In this document: in pieces, positions 1-5,854 of the stretch
Position numbering within the stretch: position 1 is the stretch's first letter
How the letters are laid out: each line of letters starts with the position of its first letter
Assembly (NCBI GenBank): GCA_001821155.1
Contig: MHSB01000004.1
Location: forward strand, 1 to 17,629
Reading direction: 5' to 3'
Source of the DNA: Candidatus Taylorbacteria bacterium RIFCSPLOWO2_01_FULL_50_130
GTDB lineage: Bacteria > Patescibacteriota > Minisyncoccia > Phycocordibacterales > UBA10002
DNA: 17,629 bases
Translations under genes and position numbers: made by a program
The notes under the pieces: model-generated
What the model was told of the DNA's origin: nothing
What the model saw: the letters and a program-made list of their open reading frames with translations, nothing else
The model's database searches: none

Positions 1-50
1 AGAGGCTACCTTCAAAGGATTCCGTTATCTTGCCGCTACACTTATCAATT

Positions 51-419
51 TCAGACGGGAGTTCGGGAGAAAGGTGCTATGAGTTCATTAAAAAGCGCGT
101 TTTGCATGGTGGAAATAGAGAGGTATCGTTTGGCGATCTTTTCACGCAAAACAGCCAAACCCTCCCGCCTAATACCTGTCGGTAAATTTAAAATGTCGCG
201 CGGAGTTTCAAGACGCGCAAAGAGGTTTTCTCTCTCTTTATCTGCCACAACATCATGTCCAGATTTTTCAGGAATTCCAACCGCTTCAGGTCTGATACTG
301 CTTACTGGTGCAGGTCGCTTTCTAACTTCCGGCTCCATTTCTTTCAAACCTTCGTCAATCACTTTGGAATTCTCCTGTCTATTAAATTGATGAAACTTTT
401 CCTGCATTTCTAGCATCAT
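51..419 (-). CDS. Hypothetical charged protein, about 123 aa
   Basis: I do not recognise this protein. The open frame continues upstream to 500, but that extension crosses a terminator-like hairpin at 449-479, so I prefer the double ATG at 414-419; another ATG lies at 405-407. The chosen protein begins MMLEMQEKF. Its first half is rich in E, K, R and P and looks disordered. Its C-terminal half (about residue 70 onward) looks helical, with ERENLFARLETPRD and LREKIAKRYLSISTMQ. There is no signal peptide, membrane segment or obvious metal motif. No Shine-Dalgarno sequence precedes the start; a TATGAT hexamer overlaps it (415-420, minus strand). The opposite-strand frame at 79-390 is serine-rich and looks like a shadow. 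No functional context is visible, because the next gene is divergent. Confidence 0.5.
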   Translation of the reverse strand: MMLEMQEKFHQFNRQENSKVIDEGLKEMEPEVRKRPAPVSSIRPEAVGIPEKSGHDVVADKERENLFARLETPRDILNLPTGIRREGLAVLREKIAKRYLSISTMQNALFNELIAPFSRTPV

Positions 420-448
420 AGCAAAAAAAGCTGAAAAACAGAAATGAC

Positions 449-479
449 AAAGCCCGCTTCGGAATTGAAGGCGGGCTTT
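449..479. terminator. GC-rich hairpin, probable bidirectional terminator
   Basis: AAAGCCCGC at 449-457 pairs perfectly with GCGGGCTTT at 471-479. An inner CTTC/GAAG extends the stem with one bulge. The T-tracts on both sides are short and interrupted: CTTTCGTT on the plus strand, and TTTGTCATTTCTGTTTTT on the minus strand. It lies in the divergent gap upstream of the 51-419 and 684-1292 genes, so which transcript it ends is unclear. Confidence 0.5.
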
Positions 480-581
480 CGTTGAAAGTTTTGTAGGCAA
501 CTTCCTTGCCTCGTAAGGAGCAAATCTCTTCTGCCCTTCGGCGCACCTGCTTCCGCTTACGCGTTGACAATCGAAAACCAG

Positions 582-608
582 ATAAGATGTTGAAGACCCT
601 CATCTTAT
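582..608. repeat. 8-bp inverted repeat upstream of the 684-1292 gene
   Basis: ATAAGATG at 582-589 and CATCTTAT at 601-608 are perfect inverted copies separated by 11 nt. A TTGACA hexamer lies just upstream at 564-569, but I see no correctly spaced -10. The repeat could be an operator or a leader hairpin for the downstream plus-strand gene. There is no T-run of terminator quality. Confidence 0.3.
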
Positions 609-683
609 ATAGACTTTGTGGTTTTTGTGCTCGTTGCCTGCTGCCGCCTTTCTATCAGGGAAAAATCATGTCATACTTTCAGC

Positions 684-1292
684 ATGGCAATGGAAATAGA
701 CCCAAACGAGCTAAAGAAGCTGCGAAGTGAAGAAGGGTTAAGGAATCCAGACGACATATTTGACCTCTCTAATCGCGAAGGAGTGGCGAATGAGGTATTA
801 CGAGAGAATATCCATACTTTTACAGAGGATGTCGCCAATACGTTTCAGCAAACATTCAAACTTTTGCTGGAGGAATACAAAAAGCGCACCGATTTACCAT
901 CTGATGAAATCATCGCCTATTTGGCGAACAATAAACTGGATAAACCGAATTTTATTGTAGCCAGTAACGGGGAAAATCTTTTGGCTGAATTGGGATTTTC
1001 CAACGAGCGGGTAAATGCCGACCAAATCCCCGTTTCGTTTCAACTTCCAAAACCACTTGCGCAGTTTTGGTATAAAGGAGGAACCGATTCATGGGGAGCT
1101 TTAGGACGGGATGTCGGACCAAATATCACCGAATGGGGACACTTTTATCGCAAACTCATGGAAATCGTCTGGGAGAAAATCGGATATTACGAAAGCGAGA
1201 AAGGATTGGTATTTGAGCGAGTGAACGGCATAGGAGATCACAATCCGAAATCTTATTACTACATTTGGAAAATAAGCCGCTGGGGAAAATGA
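684..1292 (+). CDS. Hypothetical protein, about 202 aa
   Basis: I do not recognise the family. The open frame begins at 618, but the first 22 codons (Cys-rich, MVFVLVACC) do not resemble the rest. I therefore start at ATG 684 (MAMEIDPNELKK); ATG 690 is an equal alternative. An AGGGA sequence at 657-661 instead precedes an out-of-frame ATG at 668, which would give only 20 residues, so the start is uncertain. The product looks like a soluble, mixed helical globular protein. The N-terminal half is acidic and helical (NELKKLRSEEG, FKLLLEEYKKR). The C-terminal half is aromatic-rich (AQFWYKGGTDSWG, HFYRKLMEIVWEKIGYY, YYYIWKISRWGK). There is no signal peptide and no recognisable catalytic motif. It ends 4 nt before the zinc-ribbon frame at 1297, so the two may be cotranscribed. 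Confidence 0.6.
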   Translation: MAMEIDPNELKKLRSEEGLRNPDDIFDLSNREGVANEVLRENIHTFTEDVANTFQQTFKLLLEEYKKRTDLPSDEIIAYLANNKLDKPNFIVASNGENLLAELGFSNERVNADQIPVSFQLPKPLAQFWYKGGTDSWGALGRDVGPNITEWGHFYRKLMEIVWEKIGYYESEKGLVFERVNGIGDHNPKSYYYIWKISRWGK

Positions 1293-1296
1293 TCTA

Positions 1297-1632
1297 ATGA
1301 AGGAAACCGGCGGGCTATGCCACGAGTGCAAAACGGGCATGTTCATCGAAAAAGAGAGTCGCCGCGGCAAGCTCATCGCTCGTTCGAATTATCCGAAATA
1401 CAAGTTCACTATGAGCGCCAAGACTACCGGCAAGGTCAGCGACCTTGTGGCTCGCGCACGAAGGAAGGCATTAAAGCTATTCCCGAGCGTTGTTCGAACA
1501 AGGCATGTCCCAATCACAACCCTCGCAAAATCGCAAAATCATATCCTCGGCCTTTTCTCAATTTTAATGAGAACGACTGGAAATTCGTTCGCTTCTTGTG
1601 CTACAATCTCTGCGGCAAAATCATACCCATGA
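1297..1632 (+). pseudogene. Decayed or frameshifted topoisomerase-type zinc-ribbon ORF
   Basis: The first 40 or so residues (CHECKTGMFIEKESRRGK, then SNYPKYKF) follow the pattern of the C4 zinc ribbons at the C-terminus of type IA topoisomerases, where the family has a CxxC pair, then SRxGK, then CSNYPKCKF. The first CxxC is present. The second pair is lost: R (cgt) and Y (tac) stand where Cys is expected, each one transition away from a Cys codon. After about residue 50 the frame turns into unlikely sequence. The -1 frame across 1455-1540 instead reads IPERCSNKACPNHNPRK, another Cys-rich, ribbon-like stretch. I infer a frameshift near 1440-1460. It is far too short for a topoisomerase. It could also be a small intact Zn-ribbon protein with non-Cys ligands. 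Confidence 0.35.
1599..1607 (+). promoter_or_regulatory. Extended -10 promoter of the 1629 small gene
   Basis: TGCTACAAT matches the extended -10 form TGnTAtaaT with one mismatch in the hexamer. There is no clear -35. Transcription would begin near 1614, giving a leader of about 15 nt before ATG 1629. Confidence 0.4.
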
Positions 1633-1814
1633 AAAAAAATAATCCGCAACAACCGGTCACACCGCTCGAGAAACTCTGCGCGTCTCTCAAGAGACAACGC
1701 ACAAATCCCGAAGAGTTTGAAGCTCCAACTTCTCTTGGGGAGCCGGATATCGAGCGGGAAAATGATAGTCATGGGCAAGATGAAGACCCTCATGGGGTCT
1801 GGGCGAGAACATGA
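1629..1814 (+). CDS. Small hypothetical hydrophilic protein, 61 aa
   Basis: I do not recognise it. From ATG 1629 the frame encodes a polar, proline- and charge-rich peptide: MKKNNPQQPVTPLEKLCASLKRQR, then an acidic tail with SLGEPDIERENDSHGQDEDPHG. It has no membrane segment or signal peptide and is probably disordered after residue 30. What supports it as a gene is its setting: an extended -10 element 22 nt upstream and a strong intrinsic terminator 20 nt after the stop codon. There is no Shine-Dalgarno site. The same reading frame is open upstream to 1317, so the peptide could alternatively be the 3' end of the frameshifted zinc-ribbon gene. Confidence 0.4.
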   Translation: MKKNNPQQPVTPLEKLCASLKRQRTNPEEFEAPTSLGEPDIERENDSHGQDEDPHGVWART

Positions 1815-1833
1815 TACGGATGAGATAGGGAGC

Positions 1834-1861
1834 GGCCGTTCAGGTGAACGGCCTTTTCTTT
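1834..1861 (+). terminator. Rho-independent terminator
   Basis: GGCCGTTC at 1834-1841 pairs perfectly with GAACGGCC at 1846-1853 around an AGGT loop. TTTTCTTT follows at once. It lies 20 nt after the stop of the 1629-1814 frame and points in the same direction. Confidence 0.8.
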
Positions 1862-1906
1862 GTGCGGAAATACACACGAAAACCCATACCGTAAATGTCT
1901 CTGCTT

Positions 1907-1926
1907 GGGCGGTAGAGGACTTGAAC
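1907..1926 (-). repeat. Duplicate of the tRNA-Val 3' end (20 bp)
   Basis: The 20 bases at 1907-1926 are identical to 2098-2117, the 3' acceptor and T-arm part of the tRNA-Val gene, in the same orientation and offset by 191 bp. Identity stops abruptly on both sides: no CCA-side match and no T-stem partner. This copy therefore cannot fold as a tRNA. It could be a degraded tandem tRNA or an attachment-site-like duplication. Confidence 0.75.
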
Positions 1927-2054
1927 GCTACTCGTTCAGTACACCTTTCCCATTTTCTCGCGATAGGAATCGCTCGAAAATATGGGAGAAGGTTTTCAAG
2001 TCCTCATTCGCAGACAAAGCAGTTTGTCTGCTCGCCCGCGGGCGCGGCGAGCAG
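1915..2054. ncRNA. Candidate structured RNA or palindromic element next to tRNA-Val
   Basis: Several nested and consecutive stems are visible. GAGGACTTGAA (1915-1925) pairs with TTCAAGTCCTC (1995-2005). Inside it, ACCTTTCCCAT (1943-1953) pairs with ATGGGAGAAGGT (1982-1993) with one bulge, and the stem continues imperfectly through TTCTCGCGAT/ATCGCTCGAAAA to a short loop near 1966. Next, GCAGACAAA pairs with TTTGTCTGC around GCAG (about 2010-2031). CTGCTCGCC (2028-2036) then pairs with GGCGAGCAG (2046-2054). The last two stems share bases and are mutually exclusive at their edge. No T-run follows on either strand, so simple termination is unlikely. It may be transcribed downstream of the tRNA on the minus strand. 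Confidence 0.4.
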
Positions 2055-2093
2055 GTCTTGCTGTCCACTTCCGAAAATTTGCAAAATCCTGTT

Positions 2094-2169
2094 TGGTGGG
2101 CGGTAGAGGACTTGAACCTCTAACCCCGAGAACGTCAATCCCGTGCTCTACCAATTGAGCTAACCGCCC
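2094..2169 (-). tRNA. tRNA-Val, anticodon GAC, CCA encoded
   Basis: On the minus strand the acceptor stem GGGCGGT pairs with ACCGCCC. The D-arm is GCTC-AATTGGTA-GAGC. The anticodon stem CGGGA/TCTCG (one G-U pair) holds the seven-base loop TTGACGT, giving anticodon GAC, which reads valine GUC and GUU codons. The variable loop is 5 nt. The T-arm is AGAGG-TTCAAGT-CCTCT. Discriminator A is followed by a genome-encoded CCA, for a total of 76 nt. All canonical elements are present. The 3' flank runs into the structured segment at 1915-2054. Confidence 0.95.
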
Positions 2170-2641
2170 TTTAGCTTTACAATAATGTCCCACAAAATGC
2201 TCTACTAAGATATAGCAATTCCCCGCCTCTGGCAACCATTTGTCGAGTCCAACGGCTACATTTTGCGATTCCAGAATGATAATTGAGCTTAACTTCAGGA
2301 ACTTGAAAATCCTCTGTGGTTTGGTCACGTTCATGCCTCGTTCAGTCGAACGGCTACCTTGCCAACTATATTCATTGGCCGTTAGTTTACGGGCTTTGTT
2401 TCTGGACAGCTTTTTGTTTCGCCACATTGAAAATCTGGGATGCCAGTCAAACACTGGTAGTTTTGGTGCGGTTCGGTGTCTGGGCGTCTGAAATCCACAC
2501 CCGCAGGGGTTGAACCTAATTCCTTCCCGTTCGCCCAAAATCTGAAATCAAAACTTTCTGAATACGCGAAGAGAAACTCTTGTGTTCCGCAAGATTTCGT
2601 GGGCTAATATGTTTTTTCGACCCTACGAGGCGGCTGGGCGG
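2170..2641. other. Gene-poor spacer between tRNA-Val and the surface-protein operon
   Basis: I see no credible gene here. The open frames on either strand are either translations across the tRNA or short and compositionally random. A sequence near 2500-2520 (minus strand AGGTTCAACCCCT) resembles a tRNA T-arm, but no other tRNA parts can be assembled round it. Weak small stems such as AGAG-AAA-CTCT and CTTG/CAAG occur around 2568-2592. The only clear signal is the promoter just after this stretch. Confidence 0.5.
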
Positions 2642-2650
2642 TGATATAAT
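2642..2650 (+). promoter_or_regulatory. Perfect extended -10 promoter for the 2711-4943 operon
   Basis: TGATATAAT is an exact TGnTATAAT. No TTGACA-like hexamer occurs at 15-19 nt upstream, which is typical for extended -10 promoters. Initiation would be near 2657, leaving a leader of about 54 nt without a recognisable Shine-Dalgarno site before ATG 2711. Confidence 0.65.
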
Positions 2651-2710
2651 TTAGCAAGCAGGTATATCATTGCCTCCTCACTTTTTAATCGTAGTTCACC
2701 TCTCAATATT

Positions 2711-3136
2711 ATGGACAACAAACAAGGAGCGGCGCCGTCCCAAAATGCAAACCAATCGCCGGCGACCGGATATGACAACGGCGGGCAGATGGGCAATACC
2801 GGCGAGAAGCCGGAACAGCAATCGGAACCGCAATTGGGAGCAGGGCATCAACTGCCTACTGTCTTGATTCTGGTAGCTGTTGCCATCGGTATTCTGGTTA
2901 TACTCGCGCTCTTACCGAAAAAAGATGCGACACCGAAGACATTGGGTGTTGATAAAAACGGCGTGCCGATACTAATTCTTGATAAAAATCAAGTCATTGA
3001 AAAAGTTACCAGCGGCAAACCTCTTGACGAACCGGAAGTTCGCGCGGTCTTTCGTTGGGCAGTTGAACATCCAAACGAGGCGGCCCGGCTTAGCCCTGAA
3101 GAGAAGGCCGACATTATCAGAGCGTTAAATGAGTGA
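2711..3136 (+). CDS. Single-pass membrane protein with disordered N-terminus, 141 aa
   Basis: I do not recognise the family. Residues 1-47 are low-complexity and rich in Q, N, G and P (MDNKQGAAPSQNANQSP). A strong membrane helix spans about 49-69 (TVLILVAVAIGILVILALL), followed by KK. By the positive-inside rule this suggests the small C-terminal domain may be cytosolic, though the topology is not certain. Residues 75-141 form a compact charged domain ending in predicted helices (EPEVRAVFRWAVEHPNEAA, LSPEEKADIIRALNE). The stop codon overlaps the start of the surface-protein gene by 8 nt, so the two are very probably translated from one transcript. The protein may help anchor, export or regulate the surface protein; that is inference from position only. 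The gene is preceded by the extended -10 at 2642-2650. Confidence 0.8.
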   Translation: MDNKQGAAPSQNANQSPATGYDNGGQMGNTGEKPEQQSEPQLGAGHQLPTVLILVAVAIGILVILALLPKKDATPKTLGVDKNGVPILILDKNQVIEKVTSGKPLDEPEVRAVFRWAVEHPNEAARLSPEEKADIIRALNE

Positions 3137-4943
3137 CACTGCCATGCAAAAAACAAAGCACATTTGGCCTTCGCTCGTTTTGGGAGTCGCCAGCATTGTC
3201 TCAATTTCGTTGGCATCCGCCGTATTTTCGCAGGGAGGGTATCCGCCGCCAACGGATTTGATTGCCGAAACACAGGCGATAGGTTCCGGACAAATTAAAC
3301 TCAAATGGCAAAAACCGACAAGCAGTGAAGTCATAGGTTACAATATCTACAGAAATAACTCATATTTAGATTATGTCATTGGCGCGAACACTTTATCTTA
3401 TTACGACTCTAATTTGCGGCCGAGCACGGCCTATGATTATTTTCTCAAAGCGGTATACCTTGGCGTTAGTGAAGAAAATCTGCCGGCGTCAAACGTCGTC
3501 TTGGCAGTGTCTCCGCCTTATTGCACCAGTGATTGCGTCGGTCTCAATCCCTTTATTGCCGGCCCCGGGCGGGTGGTGGTTGATTTTAAGGGTAAAAAAA
3601 TAGGCGAAAGCCGAAAGCAGTCGGAGACATTCTCGGTATCTTTGCCAGCCGGTCGGTATCAAGTTTACGCCCACTCATTTGACGCTTACAGGAACCGTAA
3701 AGACGGAATCCAAGACAATGAACGATGGTTTGTTTCTCTGATGTCAAACGACAAGGAGATTTCTAAAACCAATTTGACCCCTGAACTTGAAGACGGCAAA
3801 GATGAAGTGGCGATGACCGCCGTCATTGAAACCGAGCTTACGCTCACCGAGCCAGTCAACCAAATTAAAGCCATGCATGGCGCCTTCGTGAATGGCGGCG
3901 AGTTTGGTTCTGTTGGCGTGTCGGCGGTAATGTTTGTTGACATGAACCAATCGAACCCAGAGTGCCTTTTGGTGATTGATAAAACCGCCGACAAAGAGGT
4001 TGTCGCTCCTGGCGAACTTATTACTTATACCATTACCGCGCGAAATGACGGCGGGGCGAACTGCACCGGCACCGGCACTTACATTTATGATTTTCTGCCG
4101 CCGCAAGTAACATACGTAAGCGAAACTCATACGAACAACATGCACGTGCCCGGTCCAAACGCCTATTACTCTGACGGTCATTATGTCTGGTTGGCGGCCA
4201 CTACGCCGCTTACGCCGGGCGAAGTGGCGACGGCTGTCATAACCGTTCAGGTTAAGGTTGAAGATGAGGTACAGCTTTCTTGCGAGAAGGAAGGGATAGT
4301 CAATCAAGCATACGCGACCAATAGTGAATACAGCAATCGTCGAATCCTTGTTTACAGCAATCCGCTGGTTATTAAGTGCGAACCGGAACCGGCGCCGGAA
4401 ATTAATGCAACAATTGCGCCAGCGCCCAACCCGGCGTACACGGACGAAGCGGTGACGTGGACGGCGACTCCGTTTGGCGAGTGCCCCGGGCCGTTTAGCT
4501 ATTCGTGGACGGGAGATGATGGGCTTACCGGCTCCACTCGGTCAATTACGCATGCATACGCAAACCCGGGAAGTTATTACGCGACCGTGACCGTTTCCGC
4601 GCCGGGTTGTCTTCCGATTACCAAACAATCCGCGGTGCCTCTCGTGGTTAAATCTCGAGAACCGATTACGCTTAGCTGTTCCCCGACGCCGCAAGTGGCG
4701 CAAATTGGAAGGTCGGTCACTTGGGAGGCCTCCGTTACTCCACCAAATCCTCCAGGAGGAGGAAATTATTCTTTCTCGTGGTCCGGCGACGAAAATCTAT
4801 CCGGCAACTCGCAATCAGTCACTAAAACGTACGCAACTTCAGGCGTTAAGACTGCGCGCGTTTTCTTGACCAATGTTGCAAATTCTCCGGTGTGCTCCGG
4901 TACGGTCAGAGTACAGGATAATCCGAATTATCAGGAAATTTAA
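3129..4943 (+). CDS. Secreted multi-domain surface protein (FnIII, DUF11 and two PKD-like domains)
   Basis: Probable extracellular adhesin-like protein of 604 residues. The first ATG overlaps the previous gene; M6 (MQKTKHIWPS, ATG 3144) gives the cleaner signal peptide, with a hydrophobic core at about 14-33 and a likely cleavage before QGGYPPP. A fibronectin type III-like domain follows at about 40-127 (IKLKWQKPTSSEVIGYNIYRN, then AYDYFLKAV). A beta-rich region spans about 145-272 and ends GVSAVMFVD. A DUF11-type repeat covers about 280-405 (DKTADKEVVAPGELITYTIT, YIYDFLPPQVTYV). Two PKD-like domains follow at about 425-507 (FSYSWTGDDGL, HAYANPGSYYATVTV) and 512-596 (YSFSWSGDENLSG, KTYATSGVKTARVFL). 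Several Cys pairs fit an exported fold. There is no LPxTG motif or C-terminal membrane helix, so the protein is released or held by an uncleaved N-terminal helix. No catalytic motif is seen. Confidence 0.88.
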   Translation: MSDTAMQKTKHIWPSLVLGVASIVSISLASAVFSQGGYPPPTDLIAETQAIGSGQIKLKWQKPTSSEVIGYNIYRNNSYLDYVIGANTLSYYDSNLRPSTAYDYFLKAVYLGVSEENLPASNVVLAVSPPYCTSDCVGLNPFIAGPGRVVVDFKGKKIGESRKQSETFSVSLPAGRYQVYAHSFDAYRNRKDGIQDNERWFVSLMSNDKEISKTNLTPELEDGKDEVAMTAVIETELTLTEPVNQIKAMHGAFVNGGEFGSVGVSAVMFVDMNQSNPECLLVIDKTADKEVVAPGELITYTITARNDGGANCTGTGTYIYDFLPPQVTYVSETHTNNMHVPGPNAYYSDGHYVWLAATTPLTPGEVATAVITVQVKVEDEVQLSCEKEGIVNQAYATNSEYSNRRILVYSNPLVIKCEPEPAPEINATIAPAPNPAYTDEAVTWTATPFGECPGPFSYSWTGDDGLTGSTRSITHAYANPGSYYATVTVSAPGCLPITKQSAVPLVVKSREPITLSCSPTPQVAQIGRSVTWEASVTPPNPPGGGNYSFSWSGDENLSGNSQSVTKTYATSGVKTARVFLTNVANSPVCSGTVRVQDNPNYQEI

Positions 4944-4984
4944 GAGATAGTATTTAGCTTTTTAGCTTGTTGGCTTTTAACTTT

Positions 4985-5117
4985 GAATTACAAAACTCTA
5001 CATTCGGCGCGTTTTTGGAGCAAACGGCGTAAAAATCTGTTGATCTTTCGCCTCCCTCTCGCTCCATCGCGCTGTGTGAGTTGCTCCAAAAGCGCGCTTT
5101 CATGAGTTTCGTAATTC
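4985..5117. repeat. 133-bp imperfect inverted repeat between convergent genes
   Basis: The left arm (4985-5023) carries GAATTACAAAACTC and GGCGCGTTTTTGGAGCAA. The right arm (5081-5117) carries their near-exact inverted copies TTGCTCCAAAAGCGCGCT and GAGTTTCGTAATTC, with only a few mismatches and a 2-nt length difference. The 57-nt centre holds a smaller hairpin (GGCG at 5026-5029 with CGCC at 5049-5052). It may terminate the surface-protein transcript or be a MITE- or REP-like element. No flanking target-site duplication is obvious. Confidence 0.7.
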
Positions 5118-5151
5118 ACAGTTTTTTAAGGAAAGGATACGGGCAACAAAA

Positions 5152-5180
5152 AATACCCGCTACGAGGTGTAGCGGGTATT
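5152..5180 (-). terminator. Rho-independent terminator of the BamE-like gene
   Basis: AATACCCGCTAC (5152-5163) and GTAGCGGGTATT (5169-5180) form a perfect 12-bp stem with a 5-nt loop. On the minus strand it is followed by TTTTTTG. It lies 25 nt after the stop codon of the 5205-5840 gene. Confidence 0.9.
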
Positions 5181-5204
5181 GTGATTGAAAAACCAAATCT
5201 CCCC

Positions 5205-5840
5205 CTATGGGGGCGGCGTCGCCGCAACGAGCGGCGCATCTGGGGTTTTCCCCGTCGTACTTGTTGTGCTCTTCGCTTTTTCCGGCGGAGTCACAACCTT
5301 GAGATTGCTTGGAGGCGCCGGTTTTGCCGGCATTGACATGATAGGCGGATTCACCATGAAATCCTTGAGGATTCCGTCAGGACCGAAGTTCGCGGTCAGC
5401 ATCTTAATGGAATTCCTCATTTCGTCCGCCGCCTGTTGCGCCTGCTCAAGTCTCCTTCCCGACCCGATGATTCCAAACGGACCAAGAGCCGCTCGTCCCA
5501 TTATCTTTCCATAGTTCGGCCTGTTCATCCGGAATTCGCTCCGCCACATATACATGGCCATGCGGCCGCCTTCCCCGTACATGCTTAGCTGCATCGGAGC
5601 ACCAAGAAGCAGGAGCACCTCGTCGAGGGTGGTCTTCCCTTTGATGAGCTTGGGAACAACCTCTTCTGGAGTGAGCGAGGGGCCGATACTGACCAACGAC
5701 TGCTCAAGACCCCCTATGTCAACCTTCTTGGAGGGCTTTTCTTTTCCCTTGCCGGCTTGAGCCAGCGCCGTTGAGGTGCCGAAGCACCCGAGAATCATGG
5801 CGAGAGTAGTCACGATCGCCGCAAACTTATTAGTTTTCAT
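5205..5840 (-). CDS. BamE/SmpA-OmlA-like exported lipoprotein, 211 aa
   Basis: The N-terminus is an export signal. A hydrophobic stretch at 6-18 leads to a lipobox-like ILGC with Cys19; a signal peptidase I site ALA-QAG at 25-30 is the alternative. The core resembles the BamE/SmpA/OmlA fold: KLIKGKTTLDEVLLLLGAP at 64-82 matches the family's KGxTTxxEVxxLLGxP, MYMWRSEF at 97-104 matches its aromatic strand, and LTANFGPDGILKDF at 148-161 matches its closing FDxxGxVxDY strand. The C-terminal 50 residues are a P-, T- and K-rich tail, unusual for BamE. In diderms BamE is part of the outer-membrane BAM complex, so its role here is unknown if the host lacks an outer membrane. The gene stands alone with a strong terminator and a highly structured leader. 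The fold call is from motifs only. Confidence 0.75.
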   Translation of the reverse strand: MKTNKFAAIVTTLAMILGCFGTSTALAQAGKGKEKPSKKVDIGGLEQSLVSIGPSLTPEEVVPKLIKGKTTLDEVLLLLGAPMQLSMYGEGGRMAMYMWRSEFRMNRPNYGKIMGRAALGPFGIIGSGRRLEQAQQAADEMRNSIKMLTANFGPDGILKDFMVNPPIMSMPAKPAPPSNLKVVTPPEKAKSTTSTTGKTPDAPLVAATPPP

Positions 5841-5854
5841 TTGTTTTTTCTGTG

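Noticed and set aside
79..390. Plus-strand open frame of 103 codons
   Set aside because: Serine-rich shadow of the more protein-like minus-strand frame at 51-419, although the hairpin at 449-479 could also serve a plus-strand gene.
382..603. Minus-strand open frame of 73 codons
   Set aside because: It passes through the terminator-like hairpin at 449-479 and has a random-looking composition.
668..730. ATG at 668 with an AGGGA upstream
   Set aside because: Its frame encodes only 20 residues before a stop; the 684-1292 frame is out of phase with it. An assembly indel between 668 and 690 could reconcile them, but I cannot show one.
1860..2123. Plus-strand open frame ending WWAVEDLNL
   Set aside because: The ending is the antisense translation of the tRNA 3' end and the rest crosses the hairpin-rich non-coding segment.
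1996..2538. Long minus-strand open frame of 180 codons
   Set aside because: It runs straight through the tRNA-Val gene; the stretch reading RLAQLVEHGIDVLGVRGSS is translated tRNA, a well-known spurious product.
2490..2540. Possible second tRNA (T-arm-like GGTTCAACCCC on the minus strand)
   Set aside because: No acceptor, D or anticodon arm can be assembled around it.
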